A DNA stretch of 64,000 nt, from assembly GCF_042654245.1 (NCBI RefSeq), contig NZ_JBHSGI010000016.1:1-64000 (forward strand), in the 5' to 3' direction. Position numbers and translations under genes: made by a program. The first letter of the stretch is position 1, and each line of letters starts with the position of its first letter. The notes beneath the pieces were generated by a model that saw only the letters and a program-made list of their open reading frames with translations, had not been told where the DNA came from and ran no database searches. This document shows, in pieces, positions 18,265-26,279 of the stretch. The DNA is from Seohaeicola_A nanhaiensis. GTDB lineage: Bacteria; Pseudomonadota; Alphaproteobacteria; Rhodobacterales; Rhodobacteraceae.

Positions 18265-18960
18265 ATGTCACTTTTTTCCCAAATGAACGTGCAATGCCCG
18301 AGTTGCGGGGCCACGCAGAACATCGCCGCCGTGGGCAGCGTCAATGCCGACCGGCGGCCCGACCTGCGGGCGGCGATCCTGGACGATACCTTCCAGATGA
18401 TGGCCTGCGAGGATTGCGGCACCGAGTTCAGGCTCGAGCCGCTTTTCAACTATCTCGAGGTGGAGAAGGGCCTGTGGATTGCCGCCATGCCCGGACGCGA
18501 CATGCCGGATTTCCTGGAGGTCGAGGACCGGATGTCGGCGGTGTTCGACACCTCTTACGGATCGGGCGCCCCGGCGGCGGCAAAGGCAATCGGGCAGGAC
18601 TTGAAGCCCCGCGTGACCTTCGGCTGGCCGGCGGTCAAGGAAAAGCTGGTGATCGACGGCCTGGGGCTGGACGACATCAAGGTCGAGATGCTGAAGATGG
18701 AACTGATGCGCCGCCTGCCCGAGGTTCCGCTGGCGCCGGGAACCGAGCTGCGCTTGACGGGCGGCGGCGACGCCGCGCTGAACTTTGCCTGGATCGAGAC
18801 GGTTGGCGAAACCGCCGAGCAGAGCTTTTCAGTGGACCGGATGCTCTATGACGAGGTGGCCGGCAACGAGGCGGGCTGGGCCAAAATACGGGCGCGGCTG
18901 ACCAACGGCCCCTTCGTCGACATGCAGAAGCTTTACATGGGCGAGGGGCGGGCCGCCTAG
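18265..18960 (+). CDS. CpXC-domain zinc-binding protein
   Basis: A 231-residue cytoplasmic protein. The N-terminal part shows the CpXC module: C11-P-S-C14 and, 33 residues later, C48-E-D-C51, two knuckles expected to hold one zinc ion. The remaining 170 residues are alpha/beta with no motif I can name. The function of the CpXC family is not established. The start is an ATG preceded by AAGGAGG at 18251-18257, a very strong ribosome site. It lies 21 bases after the giant ATLF peptidase gene and is almost certainly co-transcribed, so it may act as partner, regulator or protective factor for that protein (inference). It ends convergently, overlapping the Ldh2-like gene by four bases. Confidence 0.8.
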   Translation: MSLFSQMNVQCPSCGATQNIAAVGSVNADRRPDLRAAILDDTFQMMACEDCGTEFRLEPLFNYLEVEKGLWIAAMPGRDMPDFLEVEDRMSAVFDTSYGSGAPAAAKAIGQDLKPRVTFGWPAVKEKLVIDGLGLDDIKVEMLKMELMRRLPEVPLAPGTELRLTGGGDAALNFAWIETVGETAEQSFSVDRMLYDEVAGNEAGWAKIRARLTNGPFVDMQKLYMGEGRAA

Positions 18961-19646
18961 CGCGCCAGCTGTTCCGCGCGACTCCAGAGGCCGTCTGGCA
19001 CCGCGACCGGGTCGCTGAACTGGCGCGGCTGGTCGGCGCCGAGCGTCAGCAGCCGGGCGACCAGTTCGGGGGCGTCGGCCGGGCTGACCAGCCGATGAAG
19101 TGCGGTTTTAGCTTCCGCCTCTGGCAGACCGGTGTCGGCGGGGAGATTGCGCGGGTCGGTTTCGAACTGGCGGGCGACGCCGCCGGCACCATCAGGCAAT
19201 GACACGGCCAGCCTGCGCGTGCCGGCATCGGCCAGCGCCAGACCGATCATTCCGGCCCGCGCGATCTGGGCCGTAAAAAAACCCGGCATCGTGGCGGTGG
19301 CTGCGTCGCGGACCAAAATCAGCGCGGCGCCGGTCTGGCGGGCGTGCTCTACCGCCTGGGGCAGGCCGCGCGCGAAGGCGGGAGTCGAGAAGCCCCCGCA
19401 GGCATCTGCGACAATCGTGTCGCCGTGGGGCTGCGTCACCTTCGGTTCGGCATGACCGTTGATCCGGCCCGCGTCGAGATCGGCGCAGACGACCTCCAGC
19501 CGACTGAGACCGTAAGCCGGGGCGCCGGTCGCCTCGGCCTCGACCACGGCGCGGGCCACCTGATCGGCGACCCATTCGGCCGCGCCATGCTTCATCAGCG
19601 CGGTGCGGGTGACATGAGAGAGCTGATCGAGGGTGACAAGCGTCAC
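18957..19646 (-). CDS. Degenerate Ldh2-family (malate/lactate/delta1-piperideine-2-carboxylate reductase-like) protein
   Basis: A 229-residue protein, well short of the usual 330-350. Residues 1-65 match the family N-terminus (HVTRTALMKHGAAEWVADQ...GLSRLEVVCADLDAGRING). However, the catalytic Ser-His-Gly is replaced by Ala-Tyr-Gly, and the second conserved Asn-His-x-Gly region reads AATATMPG. The central NADPH-binding half appears reduced. Loss of the key histidine argues against dehydrogenase activity. It starts within the lolD stop (ATGA, 19643-19646), so it is coupled to the lipoprotein-release operon. A regulatory or structural role, or slow decay, are the options. Confidence 0.65.
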   Translation of the reverse strand: MTLVTLDQLSHVTRTALMKHGAAEWVADQVARAVVEAEATGAPAYGLSRLEVVCADLDAGRINGHAEPKVTQPHGDTIVADACGGFSTPAFARGLPQAVEHARQTGAALILVRDAATATMPGFFTAQIARAGMIGLALADAGTRRLAVSLPDGAGGVARQFETDPRNLPADTGLPEAEAKTALHRLVSPADAPELVARLLTLGADQPRQFSDPVAVPDGLWSRAEQLAR

Positions 19647-20323
19647 GATTCCAGTCGTCCCGCGTTCAGGCGCAGCACCCGGTCCATCCGTGCAGCGAGG
19701 TCGAGGTTGTGCGTGGCAATGAGGGCGGCCATGCTGGTGGTGCGCACGAGGGTCATCAGCGCGGCGAAGACCTGATCGGCGGTCTCGGGGTCGAGGTTGC
19801 CAGTCGGCTCGTCCGCGAGCAGCAGGCGGGGACGGTTGGCCATGGCGCGGCAGAAGGCGACACGCTGCTGCTCGCCGCCCGACAGCGCGGCGGGGCGGTG
19901 GGTGGCGCGGGGCGCAACACCGACGAGGGTCAGAAGTTCACTCGCCCGCGCCTCGGCAGTAGCGCGCGGGATGCCGTTGGCGAGCTGGGGGAGGATGATG
20001 TTCTCGGCGGCGGTGAACTCGGGCAGCAGGTGGTGGAACTGGTAGACAAAGCCAACCTCCTGGCGGCGCACGGCGGTGCGGCGCGCCTCGGGCTGGCCGG
20101 TCATGTCCTGCCCGCCGATGGCGACGGTGCCGCTGTCGGGCGTATCGAGCAGGCCGGCGATATGCAGCAAGGTGGACTTGCCGGCGCCCGAGGGCGCGAC
20201 GAGCGCCACGGCCTCGCCCGCCGTCAAGGTCAGGTCGATGCCATGGAGTACCCGCACCTCGCCCGGCGTGCCGGGGTTGTAGGTCTTGACGATGTTGTCC
20301 AGGTGCAGCGCCGGATCATTCAT
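19643..20323 (-). CDS. lolD: Lipoprotein-releasing ABC transporter ATP-binding protein
   Basis: A 226-residue ABC ATPase: APSGAGKST (Walker A), LSGGEQQRVAFCRAM (signature) and LLLADEPTGNLDP (Walker B). The LDTPDSGTVAIGGQDMTG segment and the E-Q-Q-R signature are typical of the LolD/MacB group. With the LolC-type permease it extracts outer-membrane lipoproteins from the inner membrane and hands them to LolA. Its start overlaps the lolC end by 8 bases and its stop overlaps the next gene, so the three are translated as one coupled unit. Confidence 0.92.
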   Translation of the reverse strand: MNDPALHLDNIVKTYNPGTPGEVRVLHGIDLTLTAGEAVALVAPSGAGKSTLLHIAGLLDTPDSGTVAIGGQDMTGQPEARRTAVRRQEVGFVYQFHHLLPEFTAAENIILPQLANGIPRATAEARASELLTLVGVAPRATHRPAALSGGEQQRVAFCRAMANRPRLLLADEPTGNLDPETADQVFAALMTLVRTTSMAALIATHNLDLAARMDRVLRLNAGRLES

Positions 20324-21602
20324 ACCGCAGCGCCTCGACCGGGTTCAGCCGCGCGGCGCGGCGGGCGGGGAAGATGGTGACGATGAAGGACAGGCCCAGC
20401 GAAAGACCCACCGCCTTGAGCACATCGGTCAGGTGCAGTTCGGCGGGCAGGGCATAGATGCCCCGGATCGAAGGATCCCAGACCCCGCCGCCCATCGCGT
20501 AGTTCACGAAAGAGAAGATAGGGTCGATGTAAATGGCGAAAAGACAGCCGAGGATGAGGCCGAACAGCGTGCCGATGATGCCGGTGAAGGCACCGCAGAT
20601 GAAGAAGACCCGCAGCACCGAGCCTTCGGACAGGCCGATGGTGCGCAGGATGCCGATGTCGCGGCCCTTGTTCTTGACCAGCATGATGAGGCCCGAGACG
20701 ATGTTCATGGTGGCGATCAGCACGAGGATCGACAGGATCACGAACATCACGTTGTCCTCGACCTCGAGCGCGCGCAGGAAGCCGCCCTGGCTGTCCTTCC
20801 AGGACCAGAGCAGGGCCTTGTCGCCGGCCGCCTTGAGCAGCGGAAGGGTCAGCTGTTCGGGATGTTCGGGGTCAGCGATGCGCACTTCCAACTCGTCCGC
20901 CACGCCTTCGCGGTTGAAATAGGACTGCGCCTCGGCGAAGGGCATGTAGACGCGGGTGCGGTCGATGTCATAGCGGCCGGCGGTGAAGATATAGACCACG
21001 TCGTAGGCGTTGACGCGCGGGCTGGTGCCCATGGCAGTCTTCAGCCCCTCGGGTGAGATCAGCTTGATCCGGTCGCCCACAGAAATTCCAAGCGCGCGTG
21101 CGATGCCCGAGCCGATGGCGATGCCTTTCGGGAAATCGGAAAGCGATCCGGCGGAATCTTCAGGGGTGGCGATGCCGGGCAGGCCGGCAAGATCCTCGGG
21201 CGCGATGCCCATGACCTCGACTCCGCTGTTCTGGCCGCGGAAGCTGGCAAGGACCTGACCGCGCACCAGCGGCGCGACATGGGTCACGCCGGGGACCGCG
21301 CGCAGACGGCCGGCCATTTCGTCATAGTCCGGGATCGTGCGATCAATCGCGCCGAGCGGATTCACATCCCCCGCCGTATAGATCGTGATATGGGCATTCG
21401 CGCCCAGAACGGTGCTGACGAATTCCGACCGGAATCCCGACCGCACGGCGAGTGTGGCGATGAGAGCAAACACCGCCAGCGTAATGCCGATCAGGCTGAT
21501 CCAGGTCATCACGCTGACCCCGCCTTCGGCCCGGCGCGCCCGCAGATAGCGCCAGGCGATCATCCATTCGAATGGCGCGAAAGGCGGGGGCGTGACGGCC
21601 AT
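20316..21602 (-). CDS. lolC: Lipoprotein-releasing ABC transporter permease LolC/E family
   Basis: A 428-residue permease with the four-helix FtsX/MacB layout. It opens with FEWMIAWRYLRARRAEGGVSVMTWISLIGITLAVFALI, a sequence pattern characteristic of LolC/LolE. A large periplasmic domain follows in about residues 50-270. The C-terminal FtsX core contains NIVSGLIMLVKNKGRDIGILRTIGLSEGSVLRVFFICG and ends PARRAARLNPVEALRYE. Alphaproteobacteria commonly carry one such protein, acting as a homodimer with LolD. It is the first gene of the lolC-lolD-Ldh2-like unit. Confidence 0.93.
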   Translation of the reverse strand: MAVTPPPFAPFEWMIAWRYLRARRAEGGVSVMTWISLIGITLAVFALIATLAVRSGFRSEFVSTVLGANAHITIYTAGDVNPLGAIDRTIPDYDEMAGRLRAVPGVTHVAPLVRGQVLASFRGQNSGVEVMGIAPEDLAGLPGIATPEDSAGSLSDFPKGIAIGSGIARALGISVGDRIKLISPEGLKTAMGTSPRVNAYDVVYIFTAGRYDIDRTRVYMPFAEAQSYFNREGVADELEVRIADPEHPEQLTLPLLKAAGDKALLWSWKDSQGGFLRALEVEDNVMFVILSILVLIATMNIVSGLIMLVKNKGRDIGILRTIGLSEGSVLRVFFICGAFTGIIGTLFGLILGCLFAIYIDPIFSFVNYAMGGGVWDPSIRGIYALPAELHLTDVLKAVGLSLGLSFIVTIFPARRAARLNPVEALRYE

Positions 21603-21701
21603 GACTGCTCCGGTTGCGGGGTCGGCGGACAGTGCGACGGGCAGCCGCTGGCGTCAAGGCGCAGTCGGGAAGGGAAGCGGAGGCGAGAGAGGAACGTAAA
21701 C

Positions 21702-21950
21702 TCAGTCGGTGAGGGGATGCAGCGGCGTGTTGTCAGCCTGAATCTGGGCGGTCTGCTGATCCGTGCGAACCTCTTCCAGGAGACCGTTGTCGTCAAACAC
21801 CAGGATTGCCCCTTCGGGAATCACGCCGGTGCCCGCAAGGCTGCGCGAGGGGAGGCCGAAGTCATCTGTCGGCATGGCCAGAGACAATGTGGCGGCTGCC
21901 GCGATGGCAGCGGTGGCGAGCATTCCGATGGCGTGTTGCGGGCGGGTCAT
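21702..21950 (-). CDS. Small secreted protein of unknown function
   Basis: An 82-residue protein with a clear signal peptide (IGMLATAAIAAAATLSLAMPT). The mature part of about 55 residues is acidic and has no cysteines; it includes a strand-like segment GAILVFDDNGLLEEV. I do not recognise a family. The ATG at 21950 has GGGAG seven bases upstream in the complement. It stands between lolC and the DUF2244 gene on the same strand, about 50 bases from the latter. Confidence 0.55.
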   Translation of the reverse strand: MTRPQHAIGMLATAAIAAAATLSLAMPTDDFGLPSRSLAGTGVIPEGAILVFDDNGLLEEVRTDQQTAQIQADNTPLHPLTD

Positions 21951-22000
21951 GGCAGTTCTCCCTATGCGCGATATTCTGCCAGCTAAACGCAAAGAATCGC

Positions 22001-22489
22001 CTAAAGTTCCGCCCTTATGTGACGCGGGAGATCCTGCGAGAGGGTTAGCCGCTCCTCCTCGGAAAGAAAGGCGCCGATTTCGACTTCGCGGCCGTTGCCG
22101 CTGAGGGTGACGTAATTGGGCACCGGGCCGCCCTTGGCATGAAGGGTGACGCGGGCCCAGTAGCGGTTGCAGTCCCATTCCTGCGTCAGTCCGCGGGGGC
22201 CGGTGCGGACCAACCGCGCGGTGTCGGCGTCAAGGGTAAGCACTTCGAGGATGCGGGCGCTTTCCCGGTTGCGGTGGATGGCATACCAGATACCGCCCAC
22301 CGCCATCGCGAGAAAGGGCAGCAGCGCCCAGAGCAGGACCGAGCCGAGCAGGGCGAAAAGTGGCAGCGAGATCATTGCCGCCGTCACGCCGATGAACAGC
22401 ACGAAGCCACGGGGAGGCAGCGACTGGTGCGGCCAGAGCGTCAGCGTCTGGCCGTTTCCGGTGTCGGAGGAGGTCCATTCATAGGGCAT
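22001..22489 (-). CDS. DUF2244 integral membrane protein
   Basis: A 162-residue protein with a short cytoplasmic start, two adjacent membrane helices (residues about 30-70: VLFIGVTAAMISLPLFALLG and SVLLWALLPFLAMAVGGIWYA) and a soluble C-terminal domain with the DUF2244 hallmark QEWDCNRYWARVTLH. The family often lies close to cytochrome oxidase genes in alphaproteobacteria, but no function is known. The start at 22489 overlaps the upstream COX1-like gene by 11 bases, placing it in an oxidase-linked unit behind ctaD. Confidence 0.8.
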   Translation of the reverse strand: MPYEWTSSDTGNGQTLTLWPHQSLPPRGFVLFIGVTAAMISLPLFALLGSVLLWALLPFLAMAVGGIWYAIHRNRESARILEVLTLDADTARLVRTGPRGLTQEWDCNRYWARVTLHAKGGPVPNYVTLSGNGREVEIGAFLSEEERLTLSQDLPRHIRAEL

Positions 22490-23042
22490 CGGGGGGCAAC
22501 TCGCGTCGGAGGACTCTGCGGTGAAGGGCGATCGCCAAGAGGACGAGCAGTATGAGGGCGGAGACAGCGGCCGCACAGGCACCGGCCTGGCCGAGCCGCG
22601 TTATCATGGTCATGTACGGAGGGTAGTCGACATAGCGGCGCGGGACGAGTGCGTCGGCCAGCGCCGGGCGAAGAAGGGCCAGGGCCAGAAAGATGTGCCA
22701 GAGCCAGAAGTGCAGCGCGACCGCCCAACCCGGCCTCAGAACAAGCCAGACGGCTGCGAGGGCATGCAGGCAGCAGATGACCAGGGTCACGCCGCCGCGC
22801 GCGACGTTGTTGAAACCGAATCCGGGCAGTGTGAAAATGACGCCTTCGGGGCTTTGCCAAATGCTGACGACCGGCGCATCGGCCAGCTGCGACACACCCA
22901 CGGCCCCGAGGACCAGAGACGCTGCAAGAAAGCGAACTGTCCACTTCCAGCGGTCCGGGGCTCCGAAGGCTGCGCGCGCTGTCCACCATGCCGCAAAGGG
23001 CATGGCCATCCATCCGACTGCTTTCGCGATGATCCACGTCAC
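22479..23042 (-). CDS. Membrane protein resembling the C-terminal end of cytochrome oxidase subunit I
   Basis: A 187-residue protein with about five membrane segments. Residues 110-141 contain LHFW, then PRRYVDYP 21 residues on, and a further membrane helix. The adjacent CtaD has LHFW, PRRYIDYP (471-478) and its last helix in the same order, with one residue difference in spacing. No heme or copper ligand histidines of subunit I are recognisable. I infer descent from a COX1 C-terminal fragment, now separate. It could assist oxidase assembly or be decaying; its intact frame and overlap with the next gene argue for use. It lies 70 bases after ctaD, past a probable terminator. Confidence 0.6.
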   Translation of the reverse strand: MTWIIAKAVGWMAMPFAAWWTARAAFGAPDRWKWTVRFLAASLVLGAVGVSQLADAPVVSIWQSPEGVIFTLPGFGFNNVARGGVTLVICCLHALAAVWLVLRPGWAVALHFWLWHIFLALALLRPALADALVPRRYVDYPPYMTMITRLGQAGACAAAVSALILLVLLAIALHRRVLRRELPPDAL

Positions 23043-23062
23043 CTGTCAGCGCCTCAAAAAGG

Positions 23063-23096
23063 AAAGGGGCCCCGGCTTGCGCCGGAGCCCCCTTTT
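23063..23096 (-). terminator. Probable rho-independent terminator after ctaD
   Basis: An inverted repeat with arms AAAGGGGCCCCGGC (23063-23076) and GCCGGAGCCCCCTTTT (23081-23096), loop TTGC and one mismatch. Read on the minus strand it follows the ctaD stop by about 17 bases and is followed by T-rich sequence. It may only attenuate, since the COX1-like gene starts just beyond. Confidence 0.6.
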
Positions 23097-23113
23097 CTCG
23101 ACCGGCCCGGCGC

Positions 23114-24787
23114 TTAGTGCGCGTGGCCCTTGTCCCAGTCGCTCTGCTTGGCGAGGATCTCGAACGTATGTTCCGGCGGCGGGCTGGGGAGGGTCCATTC
23201 CAGCGTGTCGGCATATTCGTTCCAGGGGTTTGCCTCGGTCACCCGTGCGCCGCGGGTGAGGGTGTAGAAAATGATCCCGATGAAGAACAGGAACGAGGCG
23301 AAGGACAGGAAGGCACCCATGCTCGACCAGTGGTTCCAGTAGGCAAAGGCCTCGGGATAGTCGATGTAGCGGCGCGGCATCCCCTCGCGGCCCAGGAAGT
23401 GCTGCGGGAAGAAGGTCAGGTTGGCGCCGATGAACATCATCCAGAAGTGCAGCTTGCCAGCCCATTCGGGATACATCCGGCCCGACATCTTGGGCAGGTA
23501 GAAATACATGCCGGCGAAGATGGCGAAGACGGCGCCAAGGCTCATCACGTAGTGGAAGTGCGCCACGACATAGTAGGTGTCGTGATAGTAGCGGTCGATG
23601 GCGGCCTGGCTCAGGACGATGCCGGTGACGCCGCCCACGGTGAACAGGAACAGGAAGCCGAAGGCCCAGAGCATCGGAGTACGGAACTCGATGGATCCGC
23701 CCCACATGGTGGCGATCCAGCTGAACACCTTCACGCCGGTGGGGACCGCGATGACCATGGTGGCCAGCATGAAGTAGGCCTGCTGGTTCAGCGTCATGCC
23801 GACGGTATACATGTGGTGCGCCCAGACGACGAAGCCCAGCGCGCCGATGGCGATCATCGCCCAGACCATCGGCAGATAGCCGAAAACCGGTTTCTTCGAG
23901 AAGGTCGCGATGACGTGCGAGATGATACCGAAGCCCGGCACGATGATGATGTAGACCTCGGGGTGACCGAAGAACCACAGGATGTGCTGGTACAGGATCG
24001 GGTCGCCGCCGCCGGCGGGATCGAAGAAGGTGAAGCCGAAGTTGCGGTCCATCAGCAGCATGGTGATCGCGCCGGCCAGAACGGGCAGCGACAGCAGAAT
24101 CAGCCAGGCGGTGACAAAGATCGACCAGGCGAACAGCGGCACCTTGAACAGGGTCATGCCCGGGGTGCGCATGTTCAGGAAAGTGGTGATCATGTTGATC
24201 GCGCCAAGGATCGACGACGCACCCGAGAGGTGGACGGCGAAGATGGCGAGGTCCATCGACATCCCGCCCTCTTTCACGGACAGCGGCGGATAGAGAACCC
24301 AGCCCACGCCCGAACCAAGCTGGCCGTCGCCGCCGGGTGCGAGCACCGAGCAGACCGCCATCGAGGTGCCGGCGACATACATCCAGTAGCTGAGGTTGTT
24401 CATCCGCGGGAAGGCCATGTCCGGCGCGCCGATCTGCAACGGCATGAAATAGTTGCCGAAACCGCCAAACAGCGCGGGAATGACCACGAAGAACATCATC
24501 AGGATGCCGTGGGCGGTGACCAGAACGTTCCAAAGGTGGCCGTTGGGCGAACAGGCAGCAGTGGAGTCAGCGATCAGACGCGCGCCTTCGAGGCACATGT
24601 ACTGGACGCCCGGGTTCATCAGCTCGAGCCGCATGTAGACGGTGAAGGCGACCGAAACGAGGCCGACCGCCGCTGCGGTGAAGAGATAGAGAATCCCGAT
24701 GTCCTTGTGGTTCGTGGACATGAACCAGCGGGTGAAGAATCCGCGGTGATCCTCATGCCCGTGACCATGAATGGCTGCGTCCGCCAT
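23114..24787 (-). CDS. ctaD: Cytochrome c oxidase subunit I (aa3-type)
   Basis: A 557-residue heme-copper oxidase subunit with twelve membrane helices. Visible are VTAHGILMMFF (low-spin heme histidine), WFFGHPEVYIIIVPGFG (CuB His and cross-linked Tyr), VWAHHMYTVGM (two CuB histidines) and HFHYVMSLG (heme a and a3 histidines). It reduces oxygen to water and pumps protons in the inner membrane. The first residues are His-rich. Subunits II and III are not in the window, which is normal for Rhodobacterales, where ctaD is unlinked from ctaCBGE. A perfect FNR box lies 100 bases upstream. A good GGAGG is placed before the ATG. Confidence 0.97.
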   Translation of the reverse strand: MADAAIHGHGHEDHRGFFTRWFMSTNHKDIGILYLFTAAAVGLVSVAFTVYMRLELMNPGVQYMCLEGARLIADSTAACSPNGHLWNVLVTAHGILMMFFVVIPALFGGFGNYFMPLQIGAPDMAFPRMNNLSYWMYVAGTSMAVCSVLAPGGDGQLGSGVGWVLYPPLSVKEGGMSMDLAIFAVHLSGASSILGAINMITTFLNMRTPGMTLFKVPLFAWSIFVTAWLILLSLPVLAGAITMLLMDRNFGFTFFDPAGGGDPILYQHILWFFGHPEVYIIIVPGFGIISHVIATFSKKPVFGYLPMVWAMIAIGALGFVVWAHHMYTVGMTLNQQAYFMLATMVIAVPTGVKVFSWIATMWGGSIEFRTPMLWAFGFLFLFTVGGVTGIVLSQAAIDRYYHDTYYVVAHFHYVMSLGAVFAIFAGMYFYLPKMSGRMYPEWAGKLHFWMMFIGANLTFFPQHFLGREGMPRRYIDYPEAFAYWNHWSSMGAFLSFASFLFFIGIIFYTLTRGARVTEANPWNEYADTLEWTLPSPPPEHTFEILAKQSDWDKGHAH

Positions 24788-24886
24788 AAGGCACCTCCTG
24801 ATAAAGCCTTAGTTGACGCCCTCGCGGGGAGGGCGTGAATTCATTCAGGTTTTAGAATGACTGTAGGGGTGACTCAATGGGCGATA

Positions 24887-24900
24887 TTGATCTCGATCAA
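24887..24900. promoter_or_regulatory. Perfect FNR/FnrL box between ctaD and HIT gene
   Basis: TTGATCTCGATCAA is an exact TTGAT-N4-ATCAA site, the consensus for FNR/FnrL-type oxygen regulators. It lies 99 bases upstream of ctaD and 119 bases upstream of the divergent HIT gene, in an AT-rich gap. In Rhodobacter relatives FnrL is known to control terminal oxidases, so oxygen-dependent control of ctaD is the simplest reading; activation or repression depends on the unmapped promoter. Confidence 0.7.
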
Positions 24901-25019
24901 GATAAATTGCCGCGCCCCCCTTGCAGCTTTTCGCCTCCCTGCAATGCCCTGCAGGCCCCTATCGGGCTTGACGCGCCATGCCGGGGCCGCGATGAGTCGG
25001 GCAATCATGGAGGCTTGCG

Positions 25020-25436
25020 ATGAGCTACGACAACGACAATGTTTTTGCCAAAATCCTGCGCGGGGAAATCCCCTCGACCAAGCTGTACGAGGATGCCGAA
25101 ACGCTGGCTTTCATGGACATCATGCCGCGCACCGACGGCCATTGTCTTGTGATCCCCAAGACGCCCTGCCGCAACGCGCTGGACGCGACGCCCGACCAGC
25201 TGGCGGCGGTGATTGCCACCGCGCAGAAGCTGGCGAAGGCGGTGATGGCGGGGCTCGATGCCGATGGCGTGGTGATCGAGCAGTATAACGAGGCGCCGGC
25301 GGGGCAGGAGGTGTTCCACCTGCATTTCCATGTGCTGCCGATGCGCGAGGGTGTGAAGATGCGCGCGCCGGGCCAGATGGGCGATTTCGACGCGATCGCG
25401 GGGTATGCAGAGAAAATTCGCGCCGCGCTCGTCTGA
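25020..25436 (+). CDS. HIT (histidine triad) family nucleotide hydrolase
   Basis: A 138-residue protein with the histidine triad H100-L-H102-F-H104-V-L-P and the upstream HCLVIPK strand. The start, FAKILRGEIPSTKLYEDAETLAFMD, is typical of HINT-type adenosine 5'-monophosphoramidases, which cleave P-N bonds of nucleotide conjugates in the cytoplasm. GGAGG precedes the ATG. It is the first gene of a plus-strand run with the S49 peptidase 32 bases away, divergent from ctaD across the FNR-box region. Confidence 0.92.
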   Translation: MSYDNDNVFAKILRGEIPSTKLYEDAETLAFMDIMPRTDGHCLVIPKTPCRNALDATPDQLAAVIATAQKLAKAVMAGLDADGVVIEQYNEAPAGQEVFHLHFHVLPMREGVKMRAPGQMGDFDAIAGYAEKIRAALV

Positions 25437-25468
25437 GGCGCACCTTGTAGAGGGGGGGTGCGAAGTCT

Positions 25469-26278
25469 ATGTCCCTGCCCATGCGTGTGCGGCTACCCTT
25501 TCTCAATAACCCGCCTCTGGTGTCGGTTGTCCGGCTGGCCGGTGCCATCGGGATGTCCGGCCGGGGCTCGCTGAGCGATGCGGCTCTGGCGCCGGTGCTG
25601 GATCGTGCGTTCCGTCGGGGCAAGCCTTCTGCCGTGGCGCTGGAACTCAATTCGCCCGGAGGCTCTCCGGTGCAATCCTCGCTGATCGGCAGCCGCATCC
25701 GGCGGCTTTCGGACGAAACCAAAGTGCCGGTGATCGCCTTTGTCGAGGATGTCGCGGCCTCTGGCGGCTATTGGCTGGCGGCGGCTGCCGACGAGATCTG
25801 GGCCGACGAAAGCTCGGTGCTGGGGTCCATCGGCGTCATCTCGGCCGGGTTCGGCGCGCAGGTGCTGATCGCGCGGCAGGGAGTCGAGCGGCGGGTGCAT
25901 ACGGCGGGCAAGTCCAAGTCGATGCTCGACCCGTTTCAGCCGGAAAAGCCCGAGGACGTGGCGCGGCTGAAGACCCTGCTGGACGAGATCCACGGCAATT
26001 TCATCGAACATGTGAAGTCGCGGCGCGGCCACCGGCTGGATCTCAAGGCCGATCTGTTCACTGGCGACATCTGGTTGGCGCGCAAGGCGCTGGAGCTGGG
26101 GCTGATCGACGGCATCGGCCATCTGCGGCCCAAGATGATCGACCGGTTCGGTGACAAGGTGCAATTCCGCCGTTATGGACTGAAAAAGCCGTTCTGGTCG
26201 CGTTTTGGCGCCACCATGGCGATGGACGCGGTGGCCGCCATCGAAGAGCGCGCCGAATTCGCGCGGTTCGGTCTCTGA
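25469..26278 (+). CDS. S49 family serine peptidase (SppA/SohB-like)
   Basis: A 269-residue peptidase of the ClpP/crotonase fold: ELNSPGGSPVQS oxyanion region, then VAASGGYW with probable nucleophile S98, and AGKSKSMLDPF with probable general-base K150, forming the Ser-Lys dyad of SppA. It lacks an obvious N-terminal membrane anchor, so it is a short cytoplasmic or membrane-associated form of the signal peptide peptidase family. It would degrade cleaved signal peptides or membrane protein pieces. The zinc-ribbon gene starts one base after its stop. Confidence 0.9.
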   Translation: MSLPMRVRLPFLNNPPLVSVVRLAGAIGMSGRGSLSDAALAPVLDRAFRRGKPSAVALELNSPGGSPVQSSLIGSRIRRLSDETKVPVIAFVEDVAASGGYWLAAAADEIWADESSVLGSIGVISAGFGAQVLIARQGVERRVHTAGKSKSMLDPFQPEKPEDVARLKTLLDEIHGNFIEHVKSRRGHRLDLKADLFTGDIWLARKALELGLIDGIGHLRPKMIDRFGDKVQFRRYGLKKPFWSRFGATMAMDAVAAIEERAEFARFGL

Positions 26279-26279
26279 C

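Noticed and set aside
23117..24838. Long plus-strand frame opposite ctaD
   Set aside because: CtaD on the minus strand is unambiguous; the opposite frame is a compositional shadow.
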